45,441 bases of DNA, from contig JAGTRY010000019.1 in NCBI GenBank assembly GCA_018262235.1, forward strand, positions 1-45,441, written 5' to 3'. The position numbers and the translations under genes were made by a program. This stretch comes from Pseudomonadota bacterium. Its GTDB lineage: Bacteria > Pseudomonadota > Gammaproteobacteria > Burkholderiales > Rhodocyclaceae. Shown piece by piece: positions 24,078-32,844 of the stretch (positions within the stretch are counted from its first letter, which is position 1; each line of letters begins with the position of its first letter). The notes under the pieces were generated by a model. The model was not told where the DNA came from. It saw only the letters and a list, made by a program, of their open reading frames with translations, and did no database searches.

Positions 24078-24941
24078 TTATGGCTCACTAATTTTTAAAT
24101 TGGCCTGCTTAATCAGAGAGGATACAAATCCCTTGGAAATCAAATTCTCAGCATTTATTTTCGTCGTCCTTCTTATTCTTTCATCAACAGAAACCTCGAT
24201 GTCATCATTAAACAAATAAGTTGCGTAATCTTCATTTCTTATTTTTATAGAAAATACTTCAGCATAAAATGACAAATCCAGATACGGAAGCAATCTATAT
24301 TTATGCCAGCTATCAAAATCTTCTTTGCTTTTTCTTTTTAACTTAACACAAACTCCGGACTTTTTTCTTGTCTCATTCAGCCACGCCACAAAATCAGCGA
24401 TGACATGCTCGTCCGTGCCGTTCAAATCAACAGAAACATAATGCTCAACATCGCTCGAATCAATTTTCTCTCTGACTACCCATGCGGGAGTTTCTTCGAC
24501 CAATCGAATGTCCTCAAGGATCGCTTTTAAGCGCTTTGATTTTTTATAATTAAAGAATGGATCCAAAGGATTTTCGACAAACCAAACAATAGCCCTTCTC
24601 AGCCATTCATTAAATTCATCTTCCAAATATACGGCAGGGTAAAGCCAATCCAAAACAGATTGGTCTTTAACCAACCTTTGCTGGCGTATGTCGCAAGGTT
24701 TTAAATACTCGCTAGGTCCGATCGGATCTTTAAATAGTCCTGCCGCAATATTTCGAACGTCTTCCATCATGTTTTTTGGGGTGTCTTTAACCCCTCTTCC
24801 ACATCCCAATATCCAATTTGTCCGAACCTTATAGCGAATGGCCAATGCTATCGCCCACTCATGGACTCCCCAGTCCTTGCATATCTCGTACCTAGAAATA
24901 TCGAAACCATTGGGAGGTGGATGTGAAATATGGCGGCTCAT
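24078..24941 (-). CDS. DUF6387-family protein next to the integrase
   Basis: The 287-residue protein (PPPNGFDISRYEICKDWGVHEWAIALAIR near the N-terminus) fits the DUF6387 group, proteins of unknown function that are often encoded beside tyrosine recombinases of genomic islands. It is hydrophilic, with no signal or membrane segment and no catalytic motif I can identify. It is much more AT-rich than neighbours on both sides and its ribosome-binding site is weak (AAGTAA). The start lies 23 bases beyond the integrase stop, same strand, so it is probably cotranscribed with the integrase. Confidence 0.65.
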   Translation of the reverse strand: MSRHISHPPPNGFDISRYEICKDWGVHEWAIALAIRYKVRTNWILGCGRGVKDTPKNMMEDVRNIAAGLFKDPIGPSEYLKPCDIRQQRLVKDQSVLDWLYPAVYLEDEFNEWLRRAIVWFVENPLDPFFNYKKSKRLKAILEDIRLVEETPAWVVREKIDSSDVEHYVSVDLNGTDEHVIADFVAWLNETRKKSGVCVKLKRKSKEDFDSWHKYRLLPYLDLSFYAEVFSIKIRNEDYATYLFNDDIEVSVDERIRRTTKINAENLISKGFVSSLIKQANLKISEP

Positions 24942-24964
24942 AAAATTACTTTATATATCGGGCT

Positions 24965-26182
24965 TCAATTTAACAGGCTTTCTTTACGCAGAACCAAACA
25001 ATCAGCCCAAGTTTTCAATGCTAATCTGCGCTCTTCATAGTAAGAGTGTTGATCATATACCCCTTCCACACCAGGCAATTTGTGATTCAAACACATCTCA
25101 GAAATGTCTCTTGGAACCCCAAGTTTTCTTAAATGACTTTTCATGGTGCTCCTCAGATCGTGCGGGGTAAAGCGACGAACATCTGGCTTGTACTGGTCGA
25201 TCCAGTAATCAATAGCCTCTCTCAGTGCATCTTTTGAGAGGGGCGCGTCACCGCCAAAACATGCTGCGCGAGCCCTGGATCTTGCTGGAATTACATACGC
25301 CGAGTTGCCTGCGAAATCCATAAGGACTTCGAACCATTCAGCAACTTTGGGAGCAAGCGGTATATCAATGGCTGCACCAGTCTTGCTTTTCGGAATGTGC
25401 CATCGCCCCTCGTCGAGATGAACATCGCTGCGCAGCGCGTTGTTGAGTTCTGAGATTCGAACGCCTGTCGCCAGCAAAATCCTTATCGCAAGAAGATTCG
25501 CGAGTTTCATTTCGGCGTTCATCACCAGCGCCAGCTCCTGATCCGTCAGCATCAGTCGTTTGCGCTTCTCGGGCCTCTTGCCAATGATGGCTTCAAGCTG
25601 GATGCCTGCGCATGGATTGGCCACGATCAGCTTTTTCCCGGCCGCATGCTTGAAGATGCCACGCAAGGCACACCACAGCGTGAAGAGTTCTACCCACCCA
25701 GCCTTGACTCGCTCGATCTGCGCAACGATGTCGGCAGGTCCGACAGACTGAACGGACATCGCGCCCATTCCGTTCTCTATGCGTTTCAGGTTTCTACCGT
25801 AACTGCATTGGGTGCTTGCAGACAGGGTGCTGAGTACAAGTTTCCTGTAGTCGCTGATCAGCTCACGAACCGTCCAGTCCCGGTGTGCTTTGGCTTTGCG
25901 CACTTCGTCTGCTGGATTCACGCCTTCGACGAGAGCCAAGCGCTTCTTGGCAGCCATCAGCCTCGCTGCAGCCAAAGACAGATCGGGGTAGCGACCGAGC
26001 GTCACTTCCTGCCGTCGCCCTCCATGCCTGAATCGAAGAACCCAGACAGCAGCACCCGCTGCGGACAGCGTAAACGTCAGCCCGCCACCATCTGACTTGG
26101 AGACTGGCTCACCTGCACGGATCCACTTGCGGATGTGGATATCGGTGAGAAGGTTGGTTTGAACTTTGGCCATACGGCGCAT
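24965..26182 (-). CDS. P4-type tyrosine recombinase (island integrase)
   Basis: The 405-residue protein has the DUF4102 arm-binding domain at the N-terminus (about 8-95: DGGGLTFTLSAAGAAVWVLRF in part, TLGRYPDLSLAAAR), a core-binding domain (about 100-190), and the catalytic domain. That domain has Arg242 (ATGVRISEL), Lys266 (PKSKTG), His341 and Arg344 (HDLR), His367 and the nucleophile Tyr376 (GVYDQHS). All five catalytic positions are present. The start may be 26182 (AAGG six bases upstream) or ATG 26173 (MAKVQTN). It lies at the right end of the island, pointing away from rng. Three 12-bp-spaced repeats lie just upstream. Confidence 0.93.
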   Translation of the reverse strand: MRRMAKVQTNLLTDIHIRKWIRAGEPVSKSDGGGLTFTLSAAGAAVWVLRFRHGGRRQEVTLGRYPDLSLAAARLMAAKKRLALVEGVNPADEVRKAKAHRDWTVRELISDYRKLVLSTLSASTQCSYGRNLKRIENGMGAMSVQSVGPADIVAQIERVKAGWVELFTLWCALRGIFKHAAGKKLIVANPCAGIQLEAIIGKRPEKRKRLMLTDQELALVMNAEMKLANLLAIRILLATGVRISELNNALRSDVHLDEGRWHIPKSKTGAAIDIPLAPKVAEWFEVLMDFAGNSAYVIPARSRARAACFGGDAPLSKDALREAIDYWIDQYKPDVRRFTPHDLRSTMKSHLRKLGVPRDISEMCLNHKLPGVEGVYDQHSYYEERRLALKTWADCLVLRKESLLN

Positions 26183-26195
26183 CGTAAACCTTGGG

Positions 26196-26228
26196 TAGCT
26201 ACCCGTCTAGCTACCCATCTAGCTACCC
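26196..26228. repeat. Three tandem TAGCTACCC repeats upstream of the integrase
   Basis: TAGCTACCC occurs at 26196-26204, 26208-26216 and 26220-26228, a strict 12-base period, 14 bases upstream of the integrase start. Spacing near one helical turn suggests arm-type integrase binding sites or an autoregulatory operator; the family link is inference. Confidence 0.6.
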
Positions 26229-26345
26229 AAAACAGGCTTGCTTCGACTATACGAAAATCACCGTAGATCAACATCAAAAACAGTAAGCTATTGAATCGCA
26301 TTTGTTTTTTACGAGAAAAATATACGTAGATAAACGCCGATCAAG

Positions 26346-27800
26346 TCACAGCAGCACAATGTCGAATTGTTCCGGGGTATAGCTGGTTTCGGCATGGAAG
26401 GAAATCGGTTTGCCGATGAAGTCCTGCAGATTGGCGATAGCCTGGGCTTCTTCATCGAGGAACAGATCGACCACGCTGGGAGCCGCCAGGATGCGGAATT
26501 CGCGTGCGGTGAACTGACGCGCCTCACGCACCACTTCGCGCATCACTTCATAGGCCACGGTGCGCGCCGTCTTGACCTGGCCGCGCCCCCCACAGGTCGG
26601 GCAGGTTTCGCACAGCACGTGGGCCAGCGATTCGCGCGTGCGCTTGCGGGTCATCTCGACCAGGCCCAGCGACGTGAAGCCACCCACCGAGACCTTGGTG
26701 TGGTCCCGCACCAGCGCCTTGGTCAGCTCGGCGAGCACGGAGAGACGATGCTCTTCGTTCTCCATGTCGATGAAATCGAGCAGGATGATCCCGCCGAGAT
26801 TACGCATGCGCAGCTGACGGGCGATGGCCTGGGCCGCTTCGAGATTGGTCTTGAAGATGGTGTCATCAAAGGTCCGGGCACCAACGAATCCGCCGGTATT
26901 CACGTCGATGGTGGTGAGAGCCTCGGTCTGATCGATGATCAGATAACCGCCGCTTTTCAGGTCGACACGCCGCGCCAGGGCACGCTGGATTTCGTCTTCG
27001 ACACCATGCAGATCAAATAACGGCCGCTCGCCGGAATAATGCTCCAGCAGGTGCGCCATGCGCGGCATGTAATCGCTGGCGAACTGGTTGAGCTTCTGGA
27101 AATTCTCGCGCGAATCGATCACCACCTTTTCGGTGTCCGCCCCGATCAGGTCGCGCAATACCCGCTGCGCCAGGGTCAGGTCGCGATACAGCAGCACAGG
27201 CGGCCTGCCTTCAAGGCGCTGCGCCTGGATTTCCGTCCAGAGTTTGCCGAGGTAGGCGATGTCGGCCGCCAGCTCTTCATCGCTGGCCTGTTCGGCCTGG
27301 GTCCGCACGATGAAGCCGCCCTTCTCTTCAGCGGGCAGCAGGCTTTGCAGGCGCTCGCGCAGACGCTCGCGCCCGGCTTCGCTCTCGATGCGTTGCGAAA
27401 TCCCGATGTGCTTGTCCTGGGGAAGGTACACCACCAGGCGCCCGGCAATCGACAACTGGGTCGACAGGCGTGCCCCCTTGGTCCCGATCGGGTCCTTGAG
27501 GACCTGCACCATGAGTGTCTGGCCTTCGTTGAGGATGCGCTCGATGGGGCGCTGGATCTCGCCGGCCGCGCGGTCTATCCAGATATCCGCGACGTGCAGG
27601 AACGCGGTGCGGTCCAGACCGATGTCGATGAATGCCGATTGCATCCCCGGCAATACACGAACCACCTTGCCCAGATAAATGTTGCCGACAAAGCCGCGCG
27701 AATGCTCGCGCTCGATGTGCAACTCCTGCACCACGCCGTTGTACAGCAATGCCACACGCGTTTCCTGTGGCGTGAAATTGATCAGGTATGCCTCACTCAT
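26346..27800 (-). CDS. rng: Ribonuclease G
   Basis: The 484-residue protein matches RNase G in length and order: an N-terminal S1 domain (residues 1-110; GFVGNIYLGKVVRVLPGMQSAFIDIG in part), the catalytic DNase-I-like part with TTIDVNTGGF (Asp ligands for the metal) and LDFIDM, and the zinc-link CPTCGGRG. It lacks the long C-terminal scaffold of RNase E. RNase G matures the 5' end of 16S rRNA and degrades some mRNAs. It is the first core gene beyond the island; the integrase lies beyond its 3' end. The order ABC-F then rng on the same strand suggests read-through. Confidence 0.95.
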   Translation of the reverse strand: MSEAYLINFTPQETRVALLYNGVVQELHIEREHSRGFVGNIYLGKVVRVLPGMQSAFIDIGLDRTAFLHVADIWIDRAAGEIQRPIERILNEGQTLMVQVLKDPIGTKGARLSTQLSIAGRLVVYLPQDKHIGISQRIESEAGRERLRERLQSLLPAEEKGGFIVRTQAEQASDEELAADIAYLGKLWTEIQAQRLEGRPPVLLYRDLTLAQRVLRDLIGADTEKVVIDSRENFQKLNQFASDYMPRMAHLLEHYSGERPLFDLHGVEDEIQRALARRVDLKSGGYLIIDQTEALTTIDVNTGGFVGARTFDDTIFKTNLEAAQAIARQLRMRNLGGIILLDFIDMENEEHRLSVLAELTKALVRDHTKVSVGGFTSLGLVEMTRKRTRESLAHVLCETCPTCGGRGQVKTARTVAYEVMREVVREARQFTAREFRILAAPSVVDLFLDEEAQAIANLQDFIGKPISFHAETSYTPEQFDIVLL

Positions 27801-27899
27801 GGGGACCCCGGAATTCTGTAAGTGTTGCCATTCTATCGACTCCCGTCATGCTCGCGCCTCCGCCTGATGGGCATTTACGCGCAAGGCCGGCGGCCCGGT

Positions 27900-29798
27900 T
27901 CAGACCTCGCCGATATCTTCCAGCTCGGTCTGGATTTCCAGCCAGCGCTCTTCACCCCCCTCAATGCTCTGGGCCAATTCGCCCTGCCGCTTGAGCAGGC
28001 TCTGCACGAGGGCATTGTCGCCACTGGCGTAGAGCGCCGGGTCGGAAACCCGTTCGTCGAGCAGCTTCTTCTCGCCCTGCCAGCCAGCGAGCTTGCGTTC
28101 GAGTTGTTCGAGTTCTTTCAGCAACGGACGCCGGCGCATCAGCCTGGCCTGCCGGTCGGCCTTGTCCGCCTCGCGTGCGGCAATCCGGGCCAGCTTGTCG
28201 CCATCGACATTCGCCGCGGCTTCGCGGTTGCGCCGCTCATCCAGCCAACCGAGGTAATCCTCGATATCGCCGTCGAAAGGCACGGCAGCCCCGTCCGCAA
28301 CAAGCAGCAAATCGTCGCAGACAGTCCGCAAGAGCGCGCGATCATGGCTGACCAGCACCATGCTGCCCTCGTATTCGGAGAGCGCCAGGGTCAGGGCATG
28401 ACGCATTTCCAGATCAAGGTGATTGGTCGGTTCGTCCAGCAGCAGCAGATTGGGTTTGTGGCGGATCAGCAACGCCAGGGCAAGACGCGATTTCTCGCCA
28501 CCGGAAAAGGGTCCGACCTTGGCATCGGCCATCGGCCCGCGGAAATCGAAACCGCCGAGGTAATCGCGCAGTTCCTGCTCGCGGGTCAGTGGCTCCTGCC
28601 GCACCAGATGCTGCAGCGGTGATTCATCAGGACGCAATTGTTCGAGCTGATGCTGGGCGAAGTAACCCAGCACCACGCCCTTGCCGAACAAAGCCGTGCC
28701 GCTCTGCGCCGCCAGTTCGCCGGCGAGCAGCTTGATCAGGGTGGACTTGCCCGCGCCGTTCGGGCCGAGCAGGCCGAGGCGCGCACCGGGGCGCAATTCG
28801 AGCTTCACGCGGTCGAGAATGGTCTTGTCACCGTAGCCGAGCTTCACATCGCGCAGCGTGACCATCGGGTCCGGTGCACGGTCCGGCACCGGAAAGGCAA
28901 AATCGAAAGGCGTATCGACGTGTGCTGCGGTGATGCGCTCCATCCGGGCCAGCGCCTTGATGCGGCTCTGTGCCTGGCGCGCCTTTGTCGCCTGGGCGCG
29001 GAAACGGTCGATGTATTTCTGCAGGTGCGCCACTTCGCGCTGCTGCTTCTCGAACAGCGCTTGCTGCTGGGCCAGCTGGGCGGCGTATTGGTCTTCAAAG
29101 GAATCGTAATCGCCGGTATAGAGCGTCAGGTGCTGCGCATCGAGGAAGGCGATGTGCGTCACGCACGCATCCAGGAAATCGCGATCATGCGAGATCAGCA
29201 GCAGTGTGCCGCGATACGCAGCGAGCCAGCGTTCCAGCCACACCACGGCATCCAGATCGAGGTGATTGGTCGGTTCATCGAGCAGCAGCAGATCCGAGCG
29301 GCACATCAGGGCTTGCGCCAGATTCAGGCGCATGCGCCAGCCCCCGGAGAAATCCGACACCGGCCGGCCGAAATCCGCATCGCCAAAGCCCAGTCCATGC
29401 AGCAGCGTGCTGGCCCGCGCATTCGCGGAGTAGCCATCGATCTCCTGCAGGCGGGTGTGCAGCTCGCCGATACGGTGCCCGTCGTGGGTGGCCTCAGCCA
29501 CCACCAGATCACGCTCGACACGGCGCAGTTCGGCATCGCCATCCAGCACGTATTCCAGCGCCGTACAGGTCAGCGCCGGCGTTTCCTGCGCCACATGCGC
29601 GATGGTCCAGCCAGAAGGAATGTCGAGATCCCCGGCATCCTGATGCAGCTCGCCACGCAGCAGCGCAAACAGGCTGGATTTGCCCGTGCCGTTCGCGCCG
29701 ACCACGCCAACGCGCCAGCCGGGGTGAATCTGCAGGGAGAGGTTTTCGATCAGGCGACGGGCGCCACGGGCGAGAGCGAGGTTGCGGAACTGGATCAA
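27900..29798 (-). CDS. ABC-F family ATPase (YheS-like)
   Basis: The 632-residue protein has two ABC domains and no membrane segments, as in ABC-F translation factors. NBD1 has Walker A GANGTGKSS and signature FSGGWRMR; NBD2 has Walker A GPNGAGKST and signature FSGGEKSR. Both have the LLLLDEPTNHLDL Walker B, and a charged linker (about 240-300) lies between. The start MIQFRNLALARGARRL and the C-terminal coiled extension (about 530-632) fit the YheS subgroup, proposed to bind the ribosome and help with stalled translation. It lies between corC and rng on the same strand. Confidence 0.92.
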   Translation of the reverse strand: MIQFRNLALARGARRLIENLSLQIHPGWRVGVVGANGTGKSSLFALLRGELHQDAGDLDIPSGWTIAHVAQETPALTCTALEYVLDGDAELRRVERDLVVAEATHDGHRIGELHTRLQEIDGYSANARASTLLHGLGFGDADFGRPVSDFSGGWRMRLNLAQALMCRSDLLLLDEPTNHLDLDAVVWLERWLAAYRGTLLLISHDRDFLDACVTHIAFLDAQHLTLYTGDYDSFEDQYAAQLAQQQALFEKQQREVAHLQKYIDRFRAQATKARQAQSRIKALARMERITAAHVDTPFDFAFPVPDRAPDPMVTLRDVKLGYGDKTILDRVKLELRPGARLGLLGPNGAGKSTLIKLLAGELAAQSGTALFGKGVVLGYFAQHQLEQLRPDESPLQHLVRQEPLTREQELRDYLGGFDFRGPMADAKVGPFSGGEKSRLALALLIRHKPNLLLLDEPTNHLDLEMRHALTLALSEYEGSMVLVSHDRALLRTVCDDLLLVADGAAVPFDGDIEDYLGWLDERRNREAAANVDGDKLARIAAREADKADRQARLMRRRPLLKELEQLERKLAGWQGEKKLLDERVSDPALYASGDNALVQSLLKRQGELAQSIEGGEERWLEIQTELEDIGEV

Positions 29799-29915
29799 GG
29801 CGAGCGGGGTCTGGGACGATTGGAAGCGAACCGCATTCTACAGCCCCGCGTGGCAAGCCCTGACATATCCGCCGAAAACTGCGGCAATCCGTCCCCGGAA
29901 ACAGCTGCGGGAGAC

Positions 29916-30758
29916 TCAGCCGCCAACCGTATCCGGCGCAGGCAGGCGTTCCACCAGCAAGGTGTAGACGCGGCGGCTGTCCGCACGCGAGACCTTGAAG
30001 CGGAAACCGTCGATCTCGATGCTTTCATCGCGTGCGGGCATGCGCCCAAAGTGGTGCGTGACCAGCCCGCCGATAGTATCGAACTCATCGTGTTCGAGCT
30101 GGCAGCTGAAGGATTCATTGAAGTCGGCGACCTTGGTCAGGGCCTTGATGCGCCAGCGCCCACCCGGAGTCGGCACGATGTTGTCGGCATCCTCATCGAA
30201 GTCGTATTCATCTTCGATATCGCCGACGATCTGTTCGAGCACGTCCTCGATGGTCACCAGACCGGCCACACCACCGTATTCATCGACGACGATGGCCATG
30301 TGGTTGCGACTGACGCGGAACTCGCGCAGCAGCAGGTTCAAGCGCTTGGTTTCAGGAATGAAGATCGCGGGGCGCAGCAAGCCCTGCAGGCTGATGTCGG
30401 GATGGCGCAGCGCCGGCAGCAGATCCTTGGCGAGCAGGACGCCGAGCACATCGTCTTTGTCTTCGCCGACCACCGGGAAACGCGAGTGGGCGGTGCGGAT
30501 GGCCACCTCGATGATCTCGTCGATGGGCTGCTCGATGTGGATCACATCCATCTGGGCGCGCGGCACCATGACTTCGCGCACCGGGATGTCCGCTACTTGC
30601 AAGGCGCCTTCGATGATGCCCAGGGCATCGGTATCGAAGAGCTTGCGCTCATGCGCGGCGTGAAGGATTTCTACAAATTCCGCGCGATCATCGGGCTCAC
30701 GGGTGAGAAGCGCGGAAAGACGGTCAAGAATGCTGGGGCGACTACTGGCAGGGTCCAT
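29916..30758 (-). CDS. corC: CorC/HlyC-family CBS-domain protein
   Basis: From ATG 30758 (MDPASSRPS) the protein has 280 residues; the frame extends to 30797. It has two CBS domains (from VREVMVPRAQMDVI and IPETKRLNLLLREFRVSRN), the conserved IVVDEYGGVAGLVTIEDVLEQIVGDIEDEYD block (shown partly) and a C-terminal CorC_HlyC domain (about 190-275). It has no membrane segment. This is the YbeX type encoded beside ybeY, linked to ribosome biology and divalent-cation homeostasis. It starts nine or more bases after the ybeY stop. Confidence 0.92.
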   Translation of the reverse strand: MDPASSRPSILDRLSALLTREPDDRAEFVEILHAAHERKLFDTDALGIIEGALQVADIPVREVMVPRAQMDVIHIEQPIDEIIEVAIRTAHSRFPVVGEDKDDVLGVLLAKDLLPALRHPDISLQGLLRPAIFIPETKRLNLLLREFRVSRNHMAIVVDEYGGVAGLVTIEDVLEQIVGDIEDEYDFDEDADNIVPTPGGRWRIKALTKVADFNESFSCQLEHDEFDTIGGLVTHHFGRMPARDESIEIDGFRFKVSRADSRRVYTLLVERLPAPDTVGG

Positions 30759-30805
30759 GTTCAATTCAAATGTGGCGTGGATGCGCCCGCGGGGCACAAT
30801 CCGGT

Positions 30806-31270
30806 CTAGGCCTTTTCATTGAGATAAGGGTCAGGGTATCCGAGCTGAGCAAGAATCGTGCGCTCTTCGGCTTCCATTTCTTCGGCGTCGGCATCGCTTT
30901 CGTGGTCCCAGCCCTGCAGATGCAGAACCCCATGCACGATCAGGTGCGCGCAATGCGCTTCGACACGCTTGCCTTGCGCCGCCGCTTCTTCAAGCACGAC
31001 TGGCCAGCACAGGACCAGATCGCCCTGCAGGACGGGTTCGGTTTCATAGGGAAAGGACAGCACATTGGTCGCGTAGTCCTTGCCGCGGTATTCCGCATTC
31101 AAGGCCCGGCCTTCTTCGGCGGCAACAAAACGCACGGTCAGTTGCGCGGCATCCGGCTCGACGGCACGCACCCAGCGACGCAGTTGCTGGCGCTCGGGCA
31201 GATCCAGGCCCTGGACGGCATATTGCACACTGAGATTGAGGCGACGTGGAACGGAAACGGATGCGGACAT
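30806..31270 (-). CDS. ybeY: Endoribonuclease YbeY (16S rRNA maturation)
   Basis: The zinc-binding motif [12 protein letters not shown] (H-x3-H-x5-H) identifies the UPF0054/YbeY metalloprotein, needed for 16S rRNA 3'-end maturation and ribosome quality control. [15 protein letters not shown] is the other family block. The frame extends to 31327 via a TTG; ATG 31270 (MSASVSVP, 154 residues) gives the usual length, so I chose it. It precedes corC. The phoH gene usually upstream of ybeY is not seen here. Confidence 0.92.
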   Translation of the reverse strand: MSASVSVPRRLNLSVQYAVQGLDLPERQQLRRWVRAVEPDAAQLTVRFVAAEEGRALNAEYRGKDYATNVLSFPYETEPVLQGDLVLCWPVVLEEAAAQGKRVEAHCAHLIVHGVLHLQGWDHESDADAEEMEAEERTILAQLGYPDPYLNEKA

Positions 31271-31386
31271 GGTGGATTTCTGACTTGCCGGGCTAGGATC
31301 TTCAGGCATCTGCCCGTCAGAAGTCAATTCGGACGATCAAACACCAAGGGCCGCTGACGCGGCTCCTGGCCTGCTGCACGTCGGGC

Positions 31387-31590
31387 TTACTTCAAATACC
31401 ACTGCTGCAGCAGGGATGGCCCCGGGCTCGGGCAGGTCCAGCTCCAGGGCATCTTTTCATAGAAATTGCCGATCCGGTTGCTGCGGATCCCGATGGCCTT
31501 GGTCGGCGTCACGGTGCCCAGCACTTCCAGTTCGTCGGCAGCAATGGCCAGGACCTTGTATTTGCCCCGCACTGCGTTCTCAGAGAGCAC
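31387..31590 (-). CDS. Short hypothetical ORF (67 aa), doubtful
   Basis: The frame begins with GTG, with a TAG four codons further upstream and only a distant AGGA. The product (IAADELEVLGTVTPTKAIGIRSN in part, ending in SLLQQWYLK) looks protein-like, with no matching family I recognise. It lies between ybeY and hemY on the same strand. It could be a small real gene or the remnant of a longer one. The rest of 31328-31664 shows nothing. Confidence 0.3.
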   Translation of the reverse strand: MLSENAVRGKYKVLAIAADELEVLGTVTPTKAIGIRSNRIGNFYEKMPWSWTCPSPGPSLLQQWYLK

Positions 31591-31664
31591 CGGCCGATTC
31601 TAATTCCTGTGCCATATGACACGGAATTGGCTTGCATGACAGCACAAAGCCATCAGGCAGGCAA

Positions 31665-32837
31665 TCAAATCCCCAGTGCAGCCGCCTCCCTGTAGTGGCG
31701 CTCAGCCTCTTCCTTGCGTTCCAGTTGCTCCGACAAGCGGGCAAGTTCCAGATGGGCAGCACGCGAAGCCTGTTGCGACAGTGAAGCTTCCAGATAGCTC
31801 TGAGCCTTGCCCCACAGCTGGGCACGCAAGCACAGACGCCCCAGCGCCAGCAACAAGCCAGCATCTTCCGGATGCGCCGCTAGCCAGCGTTCCCCGGTTG
31901 CCAGCTGGGTACGCAGATCAGCACTCTTGCACCGGCCATACAGTACGGCCAGTTCGGGCTCCCAATCGTTCTTGAGTGCTTCCTCGATAGCTTCGGCGGC
32001 GATCCTTTCGTCCCCGGCCCCGATCAGGTACGGCAAGCCGCGCAACAGGAAACCCGCGTCCCGGCGTTCAGCATCAGGAATGCTCTGCCAGATCCGTTCC
32101 AGCGTCCCGAGATCCCCCTCTGCATCGCGGAGTTGTTCGAGCAAGGCGCGGCGCAGCAGCGGAGCGGCCTGCTCGGCCGTCAGCGCCTCGTGCTTGCGCA
32201 GGGTACGCGCCAGCCGTGCGACTTCGGCCCAACGCCCGCGTCCCTGCTCAGCCTGCAGTGACAGGCGCAGGACCGCAAGATGGCGATGTCCGCTCGTGCG
32301 CAGGGCTTCCAGGTGCTGGGCGGCGTCATCGAAACGCCGGTCCGCCAAAGCCATTTCGGCTTCAGTCATCAGGCGCGCCATGCGGATGTCGCCATCGTAT
32401 TCGGCGGCATGGGCAAGCCAGGTGTCGCGCCGCTCCGTGTCGCGCATCGCATGGGCGGCACGCGCAGCCAGCAAGGCGGCAAAGCCGGGACGGGAAACCC
32501 CGTCGTAAGCCTGCACGGCGCTCCGGTGGGCCTGACCATAACGGCCTTCATGGAAAAACCGCTCGGCCTCGAACATGGCCTTCTCCGCCTGTTCACGCCG
32601 ACGGCGCAAGCGGTAGGCATTCACCTCCGCCGGCATTTCCAGCCCGCGCACCACCAGGCGCACCAAGCGGTAGGCAATCACGAATCCTGCCAGCAGCAAG
32701 ACCAGCAACAGATTCATGGCGATCTGCACGCGGTAGGGCCACCACACGAGCAGGGCGTAGGCTTCGTTGTAACGCGCCGCGATGGTCAGCACCACCGCCA
32801 AGGCAAACAGGCCCAATAACCACAGGATCAGTCGCAT
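31665..32837 (-). CDS. hemY: HemY, tetratricopeptide-type membrane protein
   Basis: From ATG 32837 (MRLILWLLGLFALAVVL) the protein has 390 residues, with two N-terminal membrane segments (about 1-20 and 40-62) and the HemY N-terminal domain. The rest is helical, TPR-like repeats with AEAERFFHEGRYGQAHRSA-type units. It begins eight bases after the hemX stop; the frame is open to 32873 inside hemX, but 32837 fits the family. HemY of proteobacteria is encoded with hemC, hemD and hemX; its exact role in porphyrin metabolism is not settled. Confidence 0.92.
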   Translation of the reverse strand: MRLILWLLGLFALAVVLTIAARYNEAYALLVWWPYRVQIAMNLLLVLLLAGFVIAYRLVRLVVRGLEMPAEVNAYRLRRRREQAEKAMFEAERFFHEGRYGQAHRSAVQAYDGVSRPGFAALLAARAAHAMRDTERRDTWLAHAAEYDGDIRMARLMTEAEMALADRRFDDAAQHLEALRTSGHRHLAVLRLSLQAEQGRGRWAEVARLARTLRKHEALTAEQAAPLLRRALLEQLRDAEGDLGTLERIWQSIPDAERRDAGFLLRGLPYLIGAGDERIAAEAIEEALKNDWEPELAVLYGRCKSADLRTQLATGERWLAAHPEDAGLLLALGRLCLRAQLWGKAQSYLEASLSQQASRAAHLELARLSEQLERKEEAERHYREAAALGI

Positions 32838-32844
32838 GGGAGCC

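Noticed and set aside
26196-26228. Short CRISPR-like array
   Set aside because: Repeat is 9 bases with 3-base gaps and only three units; far too short for CRISPR.
26230-26345. tRNA-derived attachment site near the integrase
   Set aside because: No cloverleaf, T-loop motif or tRNA-end sequence could be found between the integrase and rng; only imperfect CGTAGAT-containing repeats.
28638-30809. 723-codon plus-strand frame opposite the ABC-F and corC genes
   Set aside because: Spans two well-supported minus-strand genes; a shadow frame of GC-rich coding sequence.
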